Shown in pieces: positions 52,523 through 63,686 of a stretch of DNA of 64,000 nucleotides; position 1 is the stretch's first letter; the number at the start of each line of letters is the position of its first letter. The translations under genes and the position numbers were made by a program. A model generated the notes under the pieces. That model worked only from the letters and a program-made list of their open reading frames with translations. It had not been told where the DNA came from and searched no databases. The DNA is from Pyrenula massariospora (taxonomy: Eukaryota > Ascomycota > Eurotiomycetes > Pyrenulales > Pyrenulaceae): NCBI GenBank assembly GCA_021030905.1, contig JAGFMI010000002.1, forward strand, positions 1,426,001 through 1,490,000. The letters are read 5' to 3'.

Positions 52523-54022
52523 ATGGTCGCCTCTTTGAGCTTCTTGGCCGTTGCAATCGGGGCCCCCTTCGTCAGTGCGCAGTCCTGGACATCGCTGCCG
52601 GGCTCGCTATACGGTCCCTCGGAACCGTGGGGCACCTGCGCGGCAGCATCATGGCCGCCGTCGACAATTGGGCAGCCGCTGGTGCCCCAGACACCGGACG
52701 CCGAGCTACGTGAGATGTTGGCCGAGGTAGATCCGGCACGGATCAAGAACATCATTACAACACTGGCCAACTTTGGCACGCGGCACACGTTGTCAAGCCA
52801 AACGAATAAGACGCGCGGGATTGGGGCGGCTCGAGACTGGATTTACAATTATATGCGGGATCTAGCTCGACCATCAAACGGGAGCATGAGCGTATACTTC
52901 GACAGCTACATTCAGGGGGTAGCGTCACGCATCAGCTTCCCGGTCAACATCACTAATGTCGTGGCCGAGATCAAGGGCAGTGTGGACCCAGTCCGCACGT
53001 ATGTGGTAACGGGCCACTATGACAGTCGGCGCATTGATATCATGGATTATACAGGCGACGCACCTGGAGCGGACGACGATGCGAGCGGCGTTGCCGTTGT
53101 GTTGGAACTAGCAAGAATCTGTGCTACGAGACGCCCGGCCACCTCCTTGATCTTCGCCGCCACAGCGGCCGAAGAACAGAACCTGTATGGCTCAGCCCAT
53201 CTAGCCCAAACATTGAAGAATTCTAGCCGCAACGTGGAAGCTAACTTCAATAACGACATTGTCGGCACTGGTTCGTCAGCACCTTCAGCTGCCGTCAACA
53301 ACCATACGATCCGTCTTTTTGGCGCCTCGCTGCTCTACCCCCCCTCAGCTTCAGTGACTGCCTCAACGCTATCAAACATCGGGCTGATCGGTGGCGAGAA
53401 TGACTCGCCAGCTCGCAATCTAGGTCGTTTCATTGCCGAGATCGCGGCAGGTGCGAGCCAAGAGACAGACATGCAGGTGGCACTCATCTACCGACCCGAC
53501 CGTTACCAGCGCGGCGGCGATCACGAAAGCTTCCTGGCTCAAGGCTTCCCTGCTGTCCGTTTTACAGAGGCGGTGGAAGACTTTGCACACCAGCACCAAG
53601 ATGTTCGTGTGCAGGACGGCATCCAATATGGGGACCTACTGAAGTTTGTTGACTTCGACTATGTTGCTCGCGTTGCTCGCGTCAACCTTGCTGGCATGTG
53701 GAGCGCCGCCAATGCTCCAGCCTTGCCAAAGAATGTGACTGTCAGCGAGGTTATTGGATTCCCTGCAGCCTCTGAGAGCACTCCGCCGGAGGAAATCACG
53801 AATGACAGCCAAATCAATTGGGCGACTGGTGGTGACAAACTCGTAGCTTCTTACGAGCTTGTATGGCGGCCCAGCGGTTCACTGCAGTGGACGAACAGTC
53901 TCAATGCTGGGTTTAATGGCTCTGTGACTGTTTCCCTTAGCAAGGATGATTACCAATTTGGTTTGAGAGCCGTCGGCAAGGATGGCCGAAAGAGCCCAGC
54001 TGTATTCCCGCTACCTGGTTAA
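52523..54022 (+). CDS. Secreted M28-family zinc metallopeptidase
   Basis: The frame opens at 52475, but the ATG at 52523 begins a clean signal peptide (MVASLSFLAVAIGAPFVSAQ) and gives 499 residues. The M28 catalytic domain at about 70-400 shows the two-zinc ligands and catalytic Glu in order: GHYDSR near 164, GADDDASG near 184, ATAAEEQNLYGS near 216 (catalytic and ligand Glu), NNDIVG near 243, and GGDHESF near 333. A C-terminal region about 420-499 (ASYELVWRPSGSLQW, YQFGLRAVGKDG) resembles a fibronectin III-like sandwich. Several N-glycosylation sites are present. The enzyme probably releases N-terminal residues from peptides outside the cell. The gene is the last before the AT-rich block, which begins within about 80 bases of the stop. 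Confidence 0.9.
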   Translation: MVASLSFLAVAIGAPFVSAQSWTSLPGSLYGPSEPWGTCAAASWPPSTIGQPLVPQTPDAELREMLAEVDPARIKNIITTLANFGTRHTLSSQTNKTRGIGAARDWIYNYMRDLARPSNGSMSVYFDSYIQGVASRISFPVNITNVVAEIKGSVDPVRTYVVTGHYDSRRIDIMDYTGDAPGADDDASGVAVVLELARICATRRPATSLIFAATAAEEQNLYGSAHLAQTLKNSSRNVEANFNNDIVGTGSSAPSAAVNNHTIRLFGASLLYPPSASVTASTLSNIGLIGGENDSPARNLGRFIAEIAAGASQETDMQVALIYRPDRYQRGGDHESFLAQGFPAVRFTEAVEDFAHQHQDVRVQDGIQYGDLLKFVDFDYVARVARVNLAGMWSAANAPALPKNVTVSEVIGFPAASESTPPEEITNDSQINWATGGDKLVASYELVWRPSGSLQWTNSLNAGFNGSVTVSLSKDDYQFGLRAVGKDGRKSPAVFPLPG

Positions 54023-54689
54023 GAAGGGTGGGTGATTGTGCTGTAGCGGATGAATATTGTGTACTGGCGACTAATAGCAATTCCTTATTTAAATAGTATC
54101 GCTAGAAAAATCGTAATATTCTTGAAACCTATAAAGGTTTTATATAGTACTACTAGTTAAAAATATATTGAAAGTAATCAATAAATAAAATAAATATAAA
54201 GTATATTAATGCCCTAGACTTATTTGTGGATTCATTGTCGACTTGTTGCGGATAATACTAGGTCTAGTACTACTAGTAGTAATTAAGGATCCAGTTTTTA
54301 TTAAATCTAGAGTTAATTAATAATTTATTATAGTTTAACTTTATATATTAAGAAAAATATAATGGTCGCTAGATATAATGTCTAATTAATAATTTTTTAA
54401 ATTTATAAATAATCTGCGGCTTATTAATATAATAATAAATTTTTAAATTTTCATTTAATATTAATAAAATATTATTAAAATATTAAAATATTATTAAAAG
54501 ATTTATTTCAAGTATAGAAGTAATAGAATTAATAAAATTAAAATATATTAATTATACTATATTAAGGAAATCAAAACGATCTCTACTAGTAGACTTGAAC
54601 CCTGGTTAATAACTACAAAGGCAGTTTGCGTAACTTTGGGGTGCTCTAATAGAATCCCTAAAAAGTTTTAGGGGCATATATTGGGTCCG

Positions 54690-54870
54690 GAGACGCTAAT
54701 TGATATAGTAATTAGCATAATTATTAAAATTAGTATAATTAACAGGGTTAGCATTACAAACTGTCTTCAATAAAAATTTATATAAATTTTTATAGAAATT
54801 GAAATGTTATTCTAGATAAGCTATATTTTAAAACTATCTATATTATAAAAATTCTAGTTAGTATATTATT
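54690..54870 (-). repeat. Inverted partial copy of repeat family R1
   Basis: Read on the minus strand, this segment matches the right part of the R1 copy at 61977-62364: an AGAATTTTTAT start, an A/T block, then ATATAGCTTAT, followed by AT-rich sequence of similar layout. Differences are mostly transitions. Ends are approximate. Confidence 0.5.
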
Positions 54871-54929
54871 AAAATATTATAAAATTTATTTAAAGTAAAG
54901 AAATATTTAATAAAAATCAAACTTTTATT

Positions 54930-55100
54930 ATCCGAATTTATTATTAGAAATAATTTTAAATTTTATATTTATAAATAAATTTAAAGTACAGACAGTACTT
55001 ATAGATGAAATTATTTATCTTAAATTTATATTTAATCAATAGCCTATCTGTATAATATTAAAATTTTTAAGTTTCTAATTTAATATTAATAGAAAATTAA
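54930..55100. repeat. Palindromic repeat P, decayed copy 3
   Basis: The right part (TATCTGTATAATATTAAAA then TAATTTAATATTAAT) parallels the copy at 62913-63043, and the string TTTAATCAATAGCCTATCTG aligns with the corresponding segment there. The left arm is poorly preserved. Limits are approximate. Confidence 0.4.
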
Positions 55101-55129
55101 TATTTTATTAATAGAATTAAATATTATAT

Positions 55130-55509
55130 TGCGGCCACCAAGCAAGGCACACCAATCATTATTTATAGGAAAGAATATCTAAAGATGGTCACGTGATAAT
55201 AAACAGGAGTAATTAAAGACGCTCTCTGTGAGCACCACTAATTATCTTTAAAACTGTTAAGAAATGATTAGAAGAAGGCTTCGGAAGTACTATTAATTAG
55301 GTCTAAATATATAGAAATCGGCTTCGCGCCCTCAAGGAAGGCGAAAATATATTCAACTTAAATAGCTAAACATTTAATTAGTTATGAGAGTATTGAACTA
55401 CCCTTGTGGACCCTTTATAAATATCTTTTTCTTAATCTTACTCTGAGTTATTCCTTAAGAACCAATCTATATAAGTACCTTCCGGTAATCCAGAAGTACT
55501 TATATAATA
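55130..55509 (+). repeat. Left LTR of the fossil Gypsy element
   Basis: It begins TGCGGCCACCAAGC and ends at about TATATAATA. It aligns end to end with the right LTR at the same length of 380 bp, with differences largely transitions. The left copy keeps more C and G in several places. A clear 5-bp target duplication was not visible because the flanks are AT-only. Confidence 0.85.
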
Positions 55510-58500
55510 TTTTGAATACCTTAAAGATAGCTTATTTAAATTAAAAAAGATCTTTAACTAATTTTGCAGATATTGAAGAGGTAAAAAAATTTTTGTTTAA
55601 TAAATATAATAAAAATTAATAAAAATTTAATGACTGGTTTACCCAATGCTAAATTTATTTTAAATTTTAAAGCAATAAAGTTGCTATTAATAAATATGTT
55701 ATATTTGCAGCGGAATTATTTTAAAAAAAAATTTATAAATGGCTTAAACTGTAAATGCGGAACTATTTATTAGTTAAAATTAAAAAAAGAAAGAATTTAA
55801 ACAACTCTGAGATTGTTACTGTTAAAGTTTTTAAAAATTTTGATATATTTTAAAGAAAAATAAAAAAAATATTTGAAGCAATAAATATCAAAGAGAATAT
55901 CGGTAGAGTTATATAATAAATAAAATAAATATACTCTGCAGTGAAATATGCTCAATATTTTAAAAAAATTTTTATAAAGTTAAAGTAAAAAGATGAAGTT
56001 TTTATAGTAATATTTAAAATAAAACTAAAAAATAACATTAAAGATAAATTTATATAAATAGGGGTAAATTTAATTTTGTTAAAGAACCTGATAAAGAAAA
56101 CAATATGTTTAAATAATTAGTTAAAAAATTATAAACTGAAACAATTTTATAATCAATACAATGCGGAATGTTGATAAATATTTAAAAAAATTTTTTAAGA
56201 ACCTAAATACTTTTATATATAGAGAGTAAAAACTTTTAATTTAAATATAATACAAATTGACAGCGTGAAAAAAAAACTATTAAAAAAAAAAAGCATAAAT
56301 AAAAATATAGTTAAAAACTGCTATTTATATAGAAAGAAAGGCTATATAGTTTAAAACTATTAAAATAAATTAGTATATAAATTTAATATGGTTTATTGAG
56401 CAAATATTCTGAAAGTTGTATAAATACTTAAAAAGTTAATAAAAATAGAGGATGAAATGGATTTTAAAAAAAAAGATTAAAGTACACTAAGCCAATTCAC
56501 TAATAAAAAAATCTGAATTCAAAAGGGATTACTTTTATATAATTATATAGTATTAAAGGATGGTGAAATTATATAGTTAAAAAAAATAAAAAAAAGAGCC
56601 GATTTATTTAAATAATATAATAAAAAATAAAAGATACACATTAGAAATGAATATTATTTAATTATTTTAAAATAATACAGAAAAAATCTATATTTTAATA
56701 AACGAAATTTTTTTTATAAAGAAATTTACTGAAGCAAATATATATATAAAGAGTGTATATTTTATTAAATAATAAAAAAAAAATTTAAAAAACCACATTA
56801 CGAAAAGGCGTACATAAAGATATAAAAAAAATATAAAAATAGAAAATATCCATATTATCTCTGCGACAAAAAAGTTAATATTTATTTTTTAAAAAAAATA
56901 AAAACTTTTAACCAGAGGATATAAATCACTGAACAAAAACAACTTTAAAGATATTAATTAAGAGATTGGAAATTATATTTATTAAATAAATATAAAGCTT
57001 ATTAATCTTAAAAGATTATATATAAAGTCAAAAAGGTTAAAAATAAATATTTAATAATAAAATAACAAAATAATACAGTATATTTATAATAATAATATTT
57101 TTTTGCTATTTTAAACCGACAAAAATAAAGAATAGTATAATAGTTAATATTATAAATTTAAGAAGTTATATTATAACAGCTAATGTTAAAAGCCGTATTT
57201 AAATTAAATACTTAATATTATTAAATTATAAAAATTTATATAAAATAAACTATGTATTAAAAGACGCATCTAAAAATAAAATATATAAAAATACTTTAAA
57301 TTTATTGCTTTATTAATTTATGTGAAAACTATTTGGAGGATAAATATACTTAAAATCTATTTTTTAGTAATTTCTGAACTTAGTATAAAAAAAAATAAAA
57401 AAATTAAACCGATAATAAATATACTTAGTTATCTTAATATATTTATATAAATAAATTTTTATATTAAAAATATAGCACGGATATATAGCAGTATCTTTAA
57501 AAATATAGGTTGTAAAAAAATTTTAAGGAATTGGATAAAGAAAATTTTAAAGAAATAAAAAATAAACCCTCCGATTAACAGATTGAAAAGGAGAGGTTTA
57601 TATTATAGTTTTAAAATAATTAGTAAATACTGAAAGTGTATACACCATAAAAAGAAAGATTACCCTTTAAAGATGAAGGATAAAAATTTTAATTAATTTT
57701 AAAGCTACAGTTAATATTATATTTTAAGGATATATAGACAAGTTAGAAATTTCGACAAAAAAGAAAATTAAAATATATAATATATTAATTGCCAAAAGGA
57801 ACAATCTAAAGGTATAAAAGATATTAATTAAAATAGAATCTTTATAATACAAAATAAACAGTTATATTAAAATAATATATTTAAATGTCATAATAATGGC
57901 AATTAATTAAATAATTTTTAATATATTATAGTTATAAAAGCATAATCTGAATATTAATTAATAAACAAAAAAGTTTAAATTTAATAAATGTAGTTATATA
58001 ACTATATAGAAATTTACACAATATTGTAATGTATTAATAAATAAAAAAAATAATAAGGGAATATTTTAAAAGAATCTTCTTTTAAAATTAGACAACTTCG
58101 CGAAATAAAGGTTGACTTTTTTTAACAATTTAAAAAAAAGAAATTACGATGAGGACAAAATATTAAAAAAATATATAATTTTAATAATATTTTAAAAATA
58201 TGCTGTATAAAATAAATTATTTAAAAAAGAAATAAATATAAATACATTACTAAAATATTAATTATAAAATTATGAAATTAAGCTACAATTAGAAAAAGAA
58301 TTTACATTTAAACCTATATATAAATTATTTAAAAAAGAATTTAGTGTTTTACAAAATTATATTTAAAATAATTTGAAAAAAAAATTTATTAAAAAATTTA
58401 AATCGCCTGCAGGTTTATTAATTTTATTTATATTAAAAAAACAAAAAGGAGAACTACAGTTATATGTAAATTATTAAAAATTTAATAAAATTATTGTCAA

Positions 58501-61460
58501 GAATAAATATTTATTATTAAATATTATAAAAATAAGGAACAAATTACAAGAAGCTAAATACTTTATAAAACTGGACCAATAAGGGGTTTACAATCTTATA
58601 TATATAAAAAAAGGCGAAAAATAAAAGACAACTTTTAAAACAAGATATAGACATTATAAATATTAAGTAATATTATTTAAATTTATCAATATGTTAATTA
58701 TTTGCTAGATGTTAATAAACAACTTATTAAAATCCTTTTTAAATAATTTTATTATCATTTATTTGAATAACATTTTTATTTATTTTAAAGACCTTAAAAT
58801 ACATAAAGAATAAGTTAAATAAATTTTACAAAAATTAGTCAGCGCAAAGTTATAATTAAAATTTAAAAAGTACAAATTCCATAAGACAAAAATTAAATTT
58901 TTAAAATATATAGTAAAAAAGGACGGCATACACATCAGCCCTAAAAAAAATAAAGTTATTAAAAAATAATTGAAATTAACCACAATAACTGAAATATAGG
59001 CTTTCCTTAAATTCTGCAATTTTAATTAACAATTTATTAAAAAATATTTTCACAAAGTAGAATTATTAATTAAATTGATTAAAAAAGACTATAAATATAA
59101 ATAAAGTTTAAAACAGCAAAAAGTTTTTAATTAATTAGTATAATCCTGTGTAAAAGCTTTGATACTAATTATCTTTAAAGTAAATTAATTAAACCAAATT
59201 GAAACAGACACATTAAATTTAACTATAAAAATTTATTTTATATAGTTACAAGACAGAAAGCAATATTTAATAATATACTATTTAAAAAAGTTAATTTCGG
59301 CAAAACAAAATTATAATATTTATAATAAAAAATTATTAACAATAATAACAATATTTAAATATTAATAAATATATATAGAAAGTGTCTTAAAACTAGATAT
59401 CTTTATAAACTATAAAAATTTGATTATATTTATAACTACAAAACAACTAAATAGAAGGTAAATTTAATAGTTAAAATTTTTAAGACAATATAAATTTAAG
59501 ATATATTATTAATTAAACAAAAAAAACAGTTAAACAAATACATTTAGTTAAAGAAAAGATTATATAATAAAAGAAATTATTAAACAATTTATATTAAAAA
59601 AAAATATAGATAAAAGCTTCAGTTTAAACTAAATTATTAATATTACTGTGCAACAATAAAGCAGAAAATAGAAATTATAAAATTTTAACAGGAAAAATAA
59701 AGAAACAAGGCTTATAGTTTTTAAAAAGTTAATAAAAAATATCATACAACAACACCACGATTTATTTTTATATAAATATTTAAAAATTAATAACATTATT
59801 GAACTAATATAAAGAATTTATTATTTACTAAAATTGAAACAGCGGGTTGAGGACTATATTAGGAAGTATATACTATATTAAAAAAATAAGACTAATAAAT
59901 TTTTTTATTTTTTAATAACAATATAAAAGAGATCAATGAAATTATAAAAAAGTATTAAGATTAACTTCATTATTAAACTTTCGGTGTTAAATAGTTATAA
60001 TTTAATTATTATAATGGTAAACAGACATATTAAATATATAATTTTTAAATTATTTAAAGAAAATTACACCGCACCACAGATGGCAAAAGTTGTTATAAAT
60101 TTAATAATATAATATTTTGAATTTTTAATATAAATTGTATTTAATAGAGACAAACTGTTTACATTTTAATACTGAAAAATAATAATATCGGAATTAAAAA
60201 TTCGATTAAAAATATTTACAGTATTTTACCTACAAATAAATAGATAAACAGAGAGAATTAATCAAATATTGAAAAACTGATTATAATATTACCTTTTTAT
60301 AAATATAGATAATTAAAATAAACAGTTATTAATAGTACAGTTATATTATAATAATAGGAGAAACAGTTTAATAAAATATTTCTTTTACAAAATAAATTTT
60401 AGAAGGCATCTACACTTTTTAGGAAACTTTTTGCAAAAAGGAACTGTAGAAATAGTTATATAAAGAATTTAATAAATTTAGCAAGGGCTATATTAATAAT
60501 GTAAAAAAAATTAAAAAGATAATCTTCAGCTGAAGAGAGGAAATAAGGTTTATTTTTTTATAAAAAATTTAAAAATTTTACAATTAAATAAAAAAATGGA
60601 TTATCGATGGGTCGGATCTTTCATAATTAAATAAAATAAAGAAGTAGCAGTTTATAAACTGAAACTATTAAATAATGTTTAAATATATTTTATATTTAAT
60701 ATCGGACTTCTAAAGTCAGCATATTTTAATATTTTAATTTAAAAAATATTTTGTTATGAGATTTAGAAAAAGAATATATATAAAGTCAAGAAAATTCTGG
60801 AAAAATAAGGTTAAAAATATTTAATTAAGTAGAGAGAATACCCTACATTTAAAAATATCTAAAAATTTTTAGAGAATTTGATTAATTATAAAAAGGCAAT
60901 TTTGAAGTATTAACAGTGTATAAAAAAAAGTTATTTTATTAAATTAATACAGGGATATCAGCCAGATCGTTAAGGGTAGTAATTATTTTTACTTTTTAAA
61001 TAATTATCTCGCTCTGCCGACAGTTTAAATTTTTTAATTTTTTTTTTACGCCTACCTATTTTAATTAAATAAATATAAATTTCTTCACTAACTGTGCAAT
61101 ATATTAATAATTTTTAAAAACAAAGTATTGTAGTCGCTGTTATTGTTAAGCAATATTATTAAATATATTTATAAAGATACTCTTATTATATTTACATTTT
61201 TTTTTAATACAGTTTAAATACTTTAATAAATTTTTAGTAATAATATAGAAAATACTATTTACTACACACTGTTTATAGAAAATTATGGTAGAAAAAAAAA
61301 CAGATAAAAAACAGACTATAAACTTTCTGCGATAATTAATTAATTTAATAATATATAGAGGCATAGTGTATATTTATAAAATTAAAAAATAAAGAAGGCA
61401 CAGAACCGGTTTAAATACAATTATAAACGAAAATATTTTTATAAAAAGAAGAGATAATAT

Positions 61461-61840
61461 TGCGGCCACCAAGCAAAGTATATTAATTATTATTTATAAG
61501 GAAGAATATTTAAAAATGGTTATATAATAATAAGCAAAAATAATTAGAGACACTTTCCGCGAATATTACTAATTATCTTTGAGACTGTTAGAAAATAATT
61601 AAAAAAAGGTCTCGGGAGCACCATTGATTAAGTTTAAATATATAGAAATCGGCTTCGCGTCCTCAAGGAAGATAAAGATATATTTAATTTAAATAATTAA
61701 ATACTTAATTAATTATGAGAATATTAAACTATTTTTGTAGATTCTTTATAAATATCTCTTTCTTAATTTTATTCTAAGTCATTCCTTGAGAATCAACCTA
61801 CACAAATATCTTTCGGTAACCCAGAAGTATCTACGTAATA
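61461..61840 (+). repeat. Right LTR of the fossil Gypsy element
   Basis: It begins TGCGGCCACCAAGC and ends at about CTACGTAATA. It matches the left LTR along its whole length. The shared segment ATAGAAATCGGCTTCGCG is one of the best preserved stretches in both. Confidence 0.85.
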
Positions 61841-61976
61841 TATTAATATAATACAAAAATATATTTAATTAATATCAAATATTATTTTCAGATTTTATTA
61901 ATTTTTATAAATAAAATAATAAAATTTTTATTAAATACAATAAATACATTTATAATCTAAATATTTTTATTAATAT

Positions 61977-62364
61977 ATCAGAAAAATTATTATACCTACC
62001 CTGCGAGCCCAGGCGCGCTTAGACGCTTTTAGGGCTTAATTAATAAAATAAATCTAAGATTATTTTCTAGATAGTTCTAAGAATATTTATATAATATTTT
62101 AAAATACCAGTTAATATAATTAGTATAATTAAAATAATTAGTATAATTAATATAATTAATATAATTAATATAATTAGTATGCACGGACCACCTCCAATAA
62201 AATTTATAAAATTTATAAAATTTTTATAAAGTTAAAAGATTTAGTCTATAAAGATAATAAAATAATTAAAATATAAAATAAAAATTAAATAATTTTAATA
62301 ATGTACCAATCAGAATTTTTATTATATAAATAGTTATAAAAATATAGCTTATTTAAAGTAATGC
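61977..62364 (+). repeat. Repeat family R1, copy A
   Basis: This roughly 390-bp unit starts near CAGAAAAATTATTATACC, has a GC-richer block (GCGAGCCCAGGCGCGC), then an array of ATAATTAGT/ATAATTAAT units, then GCACGGACCACCTCC, and ends near ATATAGCTTATTTAAAG. It aligns with copy B at 63687. No coding potential is seen and the family is unidentified. Confidence 0.65.
62100..62182. repeat. ATAATTA(G/A)T tandem microsatellite
   Basis: Bases around 62110-62182 repeat a unit of about 10 bases (TATAATTAGT or TATAATTAAT) some seven times inside R1 copy A. Copy B carries a shorter, diverged version near 63813-63862. Confidence 0.7.
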
Positions 62365-62624
62365 CGTAATTTTAATAATAAATTTTATTAAAAATAATTT
62401 ATATATATTAATTATATTGACTATACTAATTATATTAATTATGTTAATTATATTAATTAATATCTTAGAGCGCCACATAGACATCTTTAAAATTAATAAA
62501 AATCTTTAAAAACTCTCAAAATCTCTGTTAGATGTACTTAGAACTGCTCTAAATATTTCTATATCCATTAATCTGGCACCAGGTCTAGAGACAGTTATAT
62601 TTTTCTTGATGTAGGCAATTAACC

Positions 62625-62780
62625 TCTTATCGATATTAAGTTAAAAATTTAAAAATTTAATATTATACTGACTAAGTACTGACTAAAAATAGATATAATA
62701 TTTAATAATTAGTATATAGTTTGTCAGTAACCTGTCAATATAATATTAAAATCTTAAATTTTTAATTTAATATCGACAAG
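62625..62780. repeat. Palindromic repeat P, copy 1 (MITE-like)
   Basis: A 47-bp left arm (62625-62671) and a 47-bp right arm (62734-62780) are inverted repeats with about five or six mismatches, mainly transitions, around a 62-bp centre. The arms begin CTTATCGATATTAA and CTTGTCGATATTAA when both are read inward. The 156-bp unit has no coding capacity and resembles a short non-autonomous element or hairpin repeat. Confidence 0.7.
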
Positions 62781-62912
62781 ATATTAAACTGGTGTCGAAA
62801 ACTTCGCTTGGAGCACAGAAATAATTAAAGATAAATTAAAATATATTATTTATTTTATTATAATTGTATTTTTATATTTTAAGTAAGATATAAAGTAACA
62901 ATTTAATATTTG

Positions 62913-63043
62913 GTCGATATTAAGTTAAAAATTTACAAATTTAATAGATTACAGAATATTTATGAATAAAAATATATATTCTAAACTTATAATTAATCAA
63001 CACTTTATCTGCATAATATTAAATATTGAATTTAATATCGATA
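62913..63043. repeat. Palindromic repeat P, copy 2
   Basis: The left end (GTCGATATTAAGTTAAAAA) repeats the left arm of copy 1, and the right end (GAATTTAATATCGAT) is its inverted counterpart. The arms are shorter and more diverged than in copy 1 and the centre differs. Confidence 0.6.
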
Positions 63044-63180
63044 AAAGATAAATTTTTCATCAATAAAATGATGTAGATTTTAAAAATAATTAATATATTA
63101 AAAAAGATATAATTATTTCTAAATCTAACGGCAGGTTAATAATTACAAAAATATTTTAAGTAGCTTTAGGTATCACGGAA

Positions 63181-63293
63181 CGCGCACGGCCTCATTTACT
63201 ATATATATTATAAAGAGATTCTTAACAGACGCTCTATTATATTTCAACTTTTTAATAAAATAATTTTATTTTCTATAAATAATCCGTTACATT
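63181..63293 (+). repeat. 113-bp direct repeat D, copy 1
   Basis: It runs from CGCGCACGGCCTCATTTACT to AATCCGTTACATT. It aligns without gaps to copy 2 at 63496, mostly with C/T and G/A differences. Confidence 0.75.
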
Positions 63294-63495
63294 ATATATA
63301 ATAAAGCAATTTATAATTAATTACACTCTAAGTTCGATTTCTCACTATTTTTTTCTAATTATATTTTTTAAATATTTATTTTTAAAAAATAAACGAGAAT
63401 AGTTAGCTTATACTATAAAATAACAAAAATTTTATATATATAGATAGTACATCGAGAACGATATATTTTTTAAAATAAAAAATAATATTATAAAA

Positions 63496-63608
63496 CGCGC
63501 ACAACCTTATTTATTATATATATTATAAAAGAATTTTTAACAGACGCTCTGTTATACTTCAGCCTTTTAACGGAATAGCTTTATTTTCTATAAGCAATCC
63601 GTTACATT
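63496..63608 (+). repeat. 113-bp direct repeat D, copy 2
   Basis: It runs from CGCGCACAACCTTATTTATT to AATCCGTTACATT, 315 bases downstream of copy 1. It shares CAGACGCTCT and TTTATTTTCTATAA blocks. The pair could be the ends of a small element or a local duplication. Confidence 0.75.
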
Positions 63609-63686
63609 GGGCTGTTTTAATAAATTCTTTAAAAACTTTAAAATAATTATAATTATATTTAAAAATACTAATTAATATAATTAGTA

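Larger units (their letters stand above)
55130..61840 (+). mobile_element. Fossil Ty3/Gypsy LTR retrotransposon (chromovirus), full length but decayed
   Basis: Two direct LTRs of about 380 bp (55130-55509 and 61461-61840) bracket about 5.95 kb of AT-rich interior, giving 6.7 kb in all. Residual similarity places the parts in order on the plus strand: a gag-like region with a zinc-knuckle-like patch (about 55.6-56.4 kb), reverse transcriptase (about 58.2-58.95 kb), RNase H (about 59.0-59.5 kb), integrase with the N-terminal zinc region then core (about 59.8-60.5 kb), and a C-terminal chromodomain-like stretch (about 60.76-60.91 kb). The RT-RH-INT order identifies Ty3/Gypsy; the chromodomain identifies a chromovirus. 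The copy is broken by many tens of stops spread through every coding part and is inert. Age cannot be read from LTR divergence because RIP inflates it. Confidence 0.85.

Noticed and set aside
54590-54620. tRNA B-box-like sequence (complement of TTGAACCCTGG) in the AT block
   Set aside because: The minus strand has a GGTTCAAGTC-like string, but no T-stem pairing, anticodon arm or A box could be built around it.
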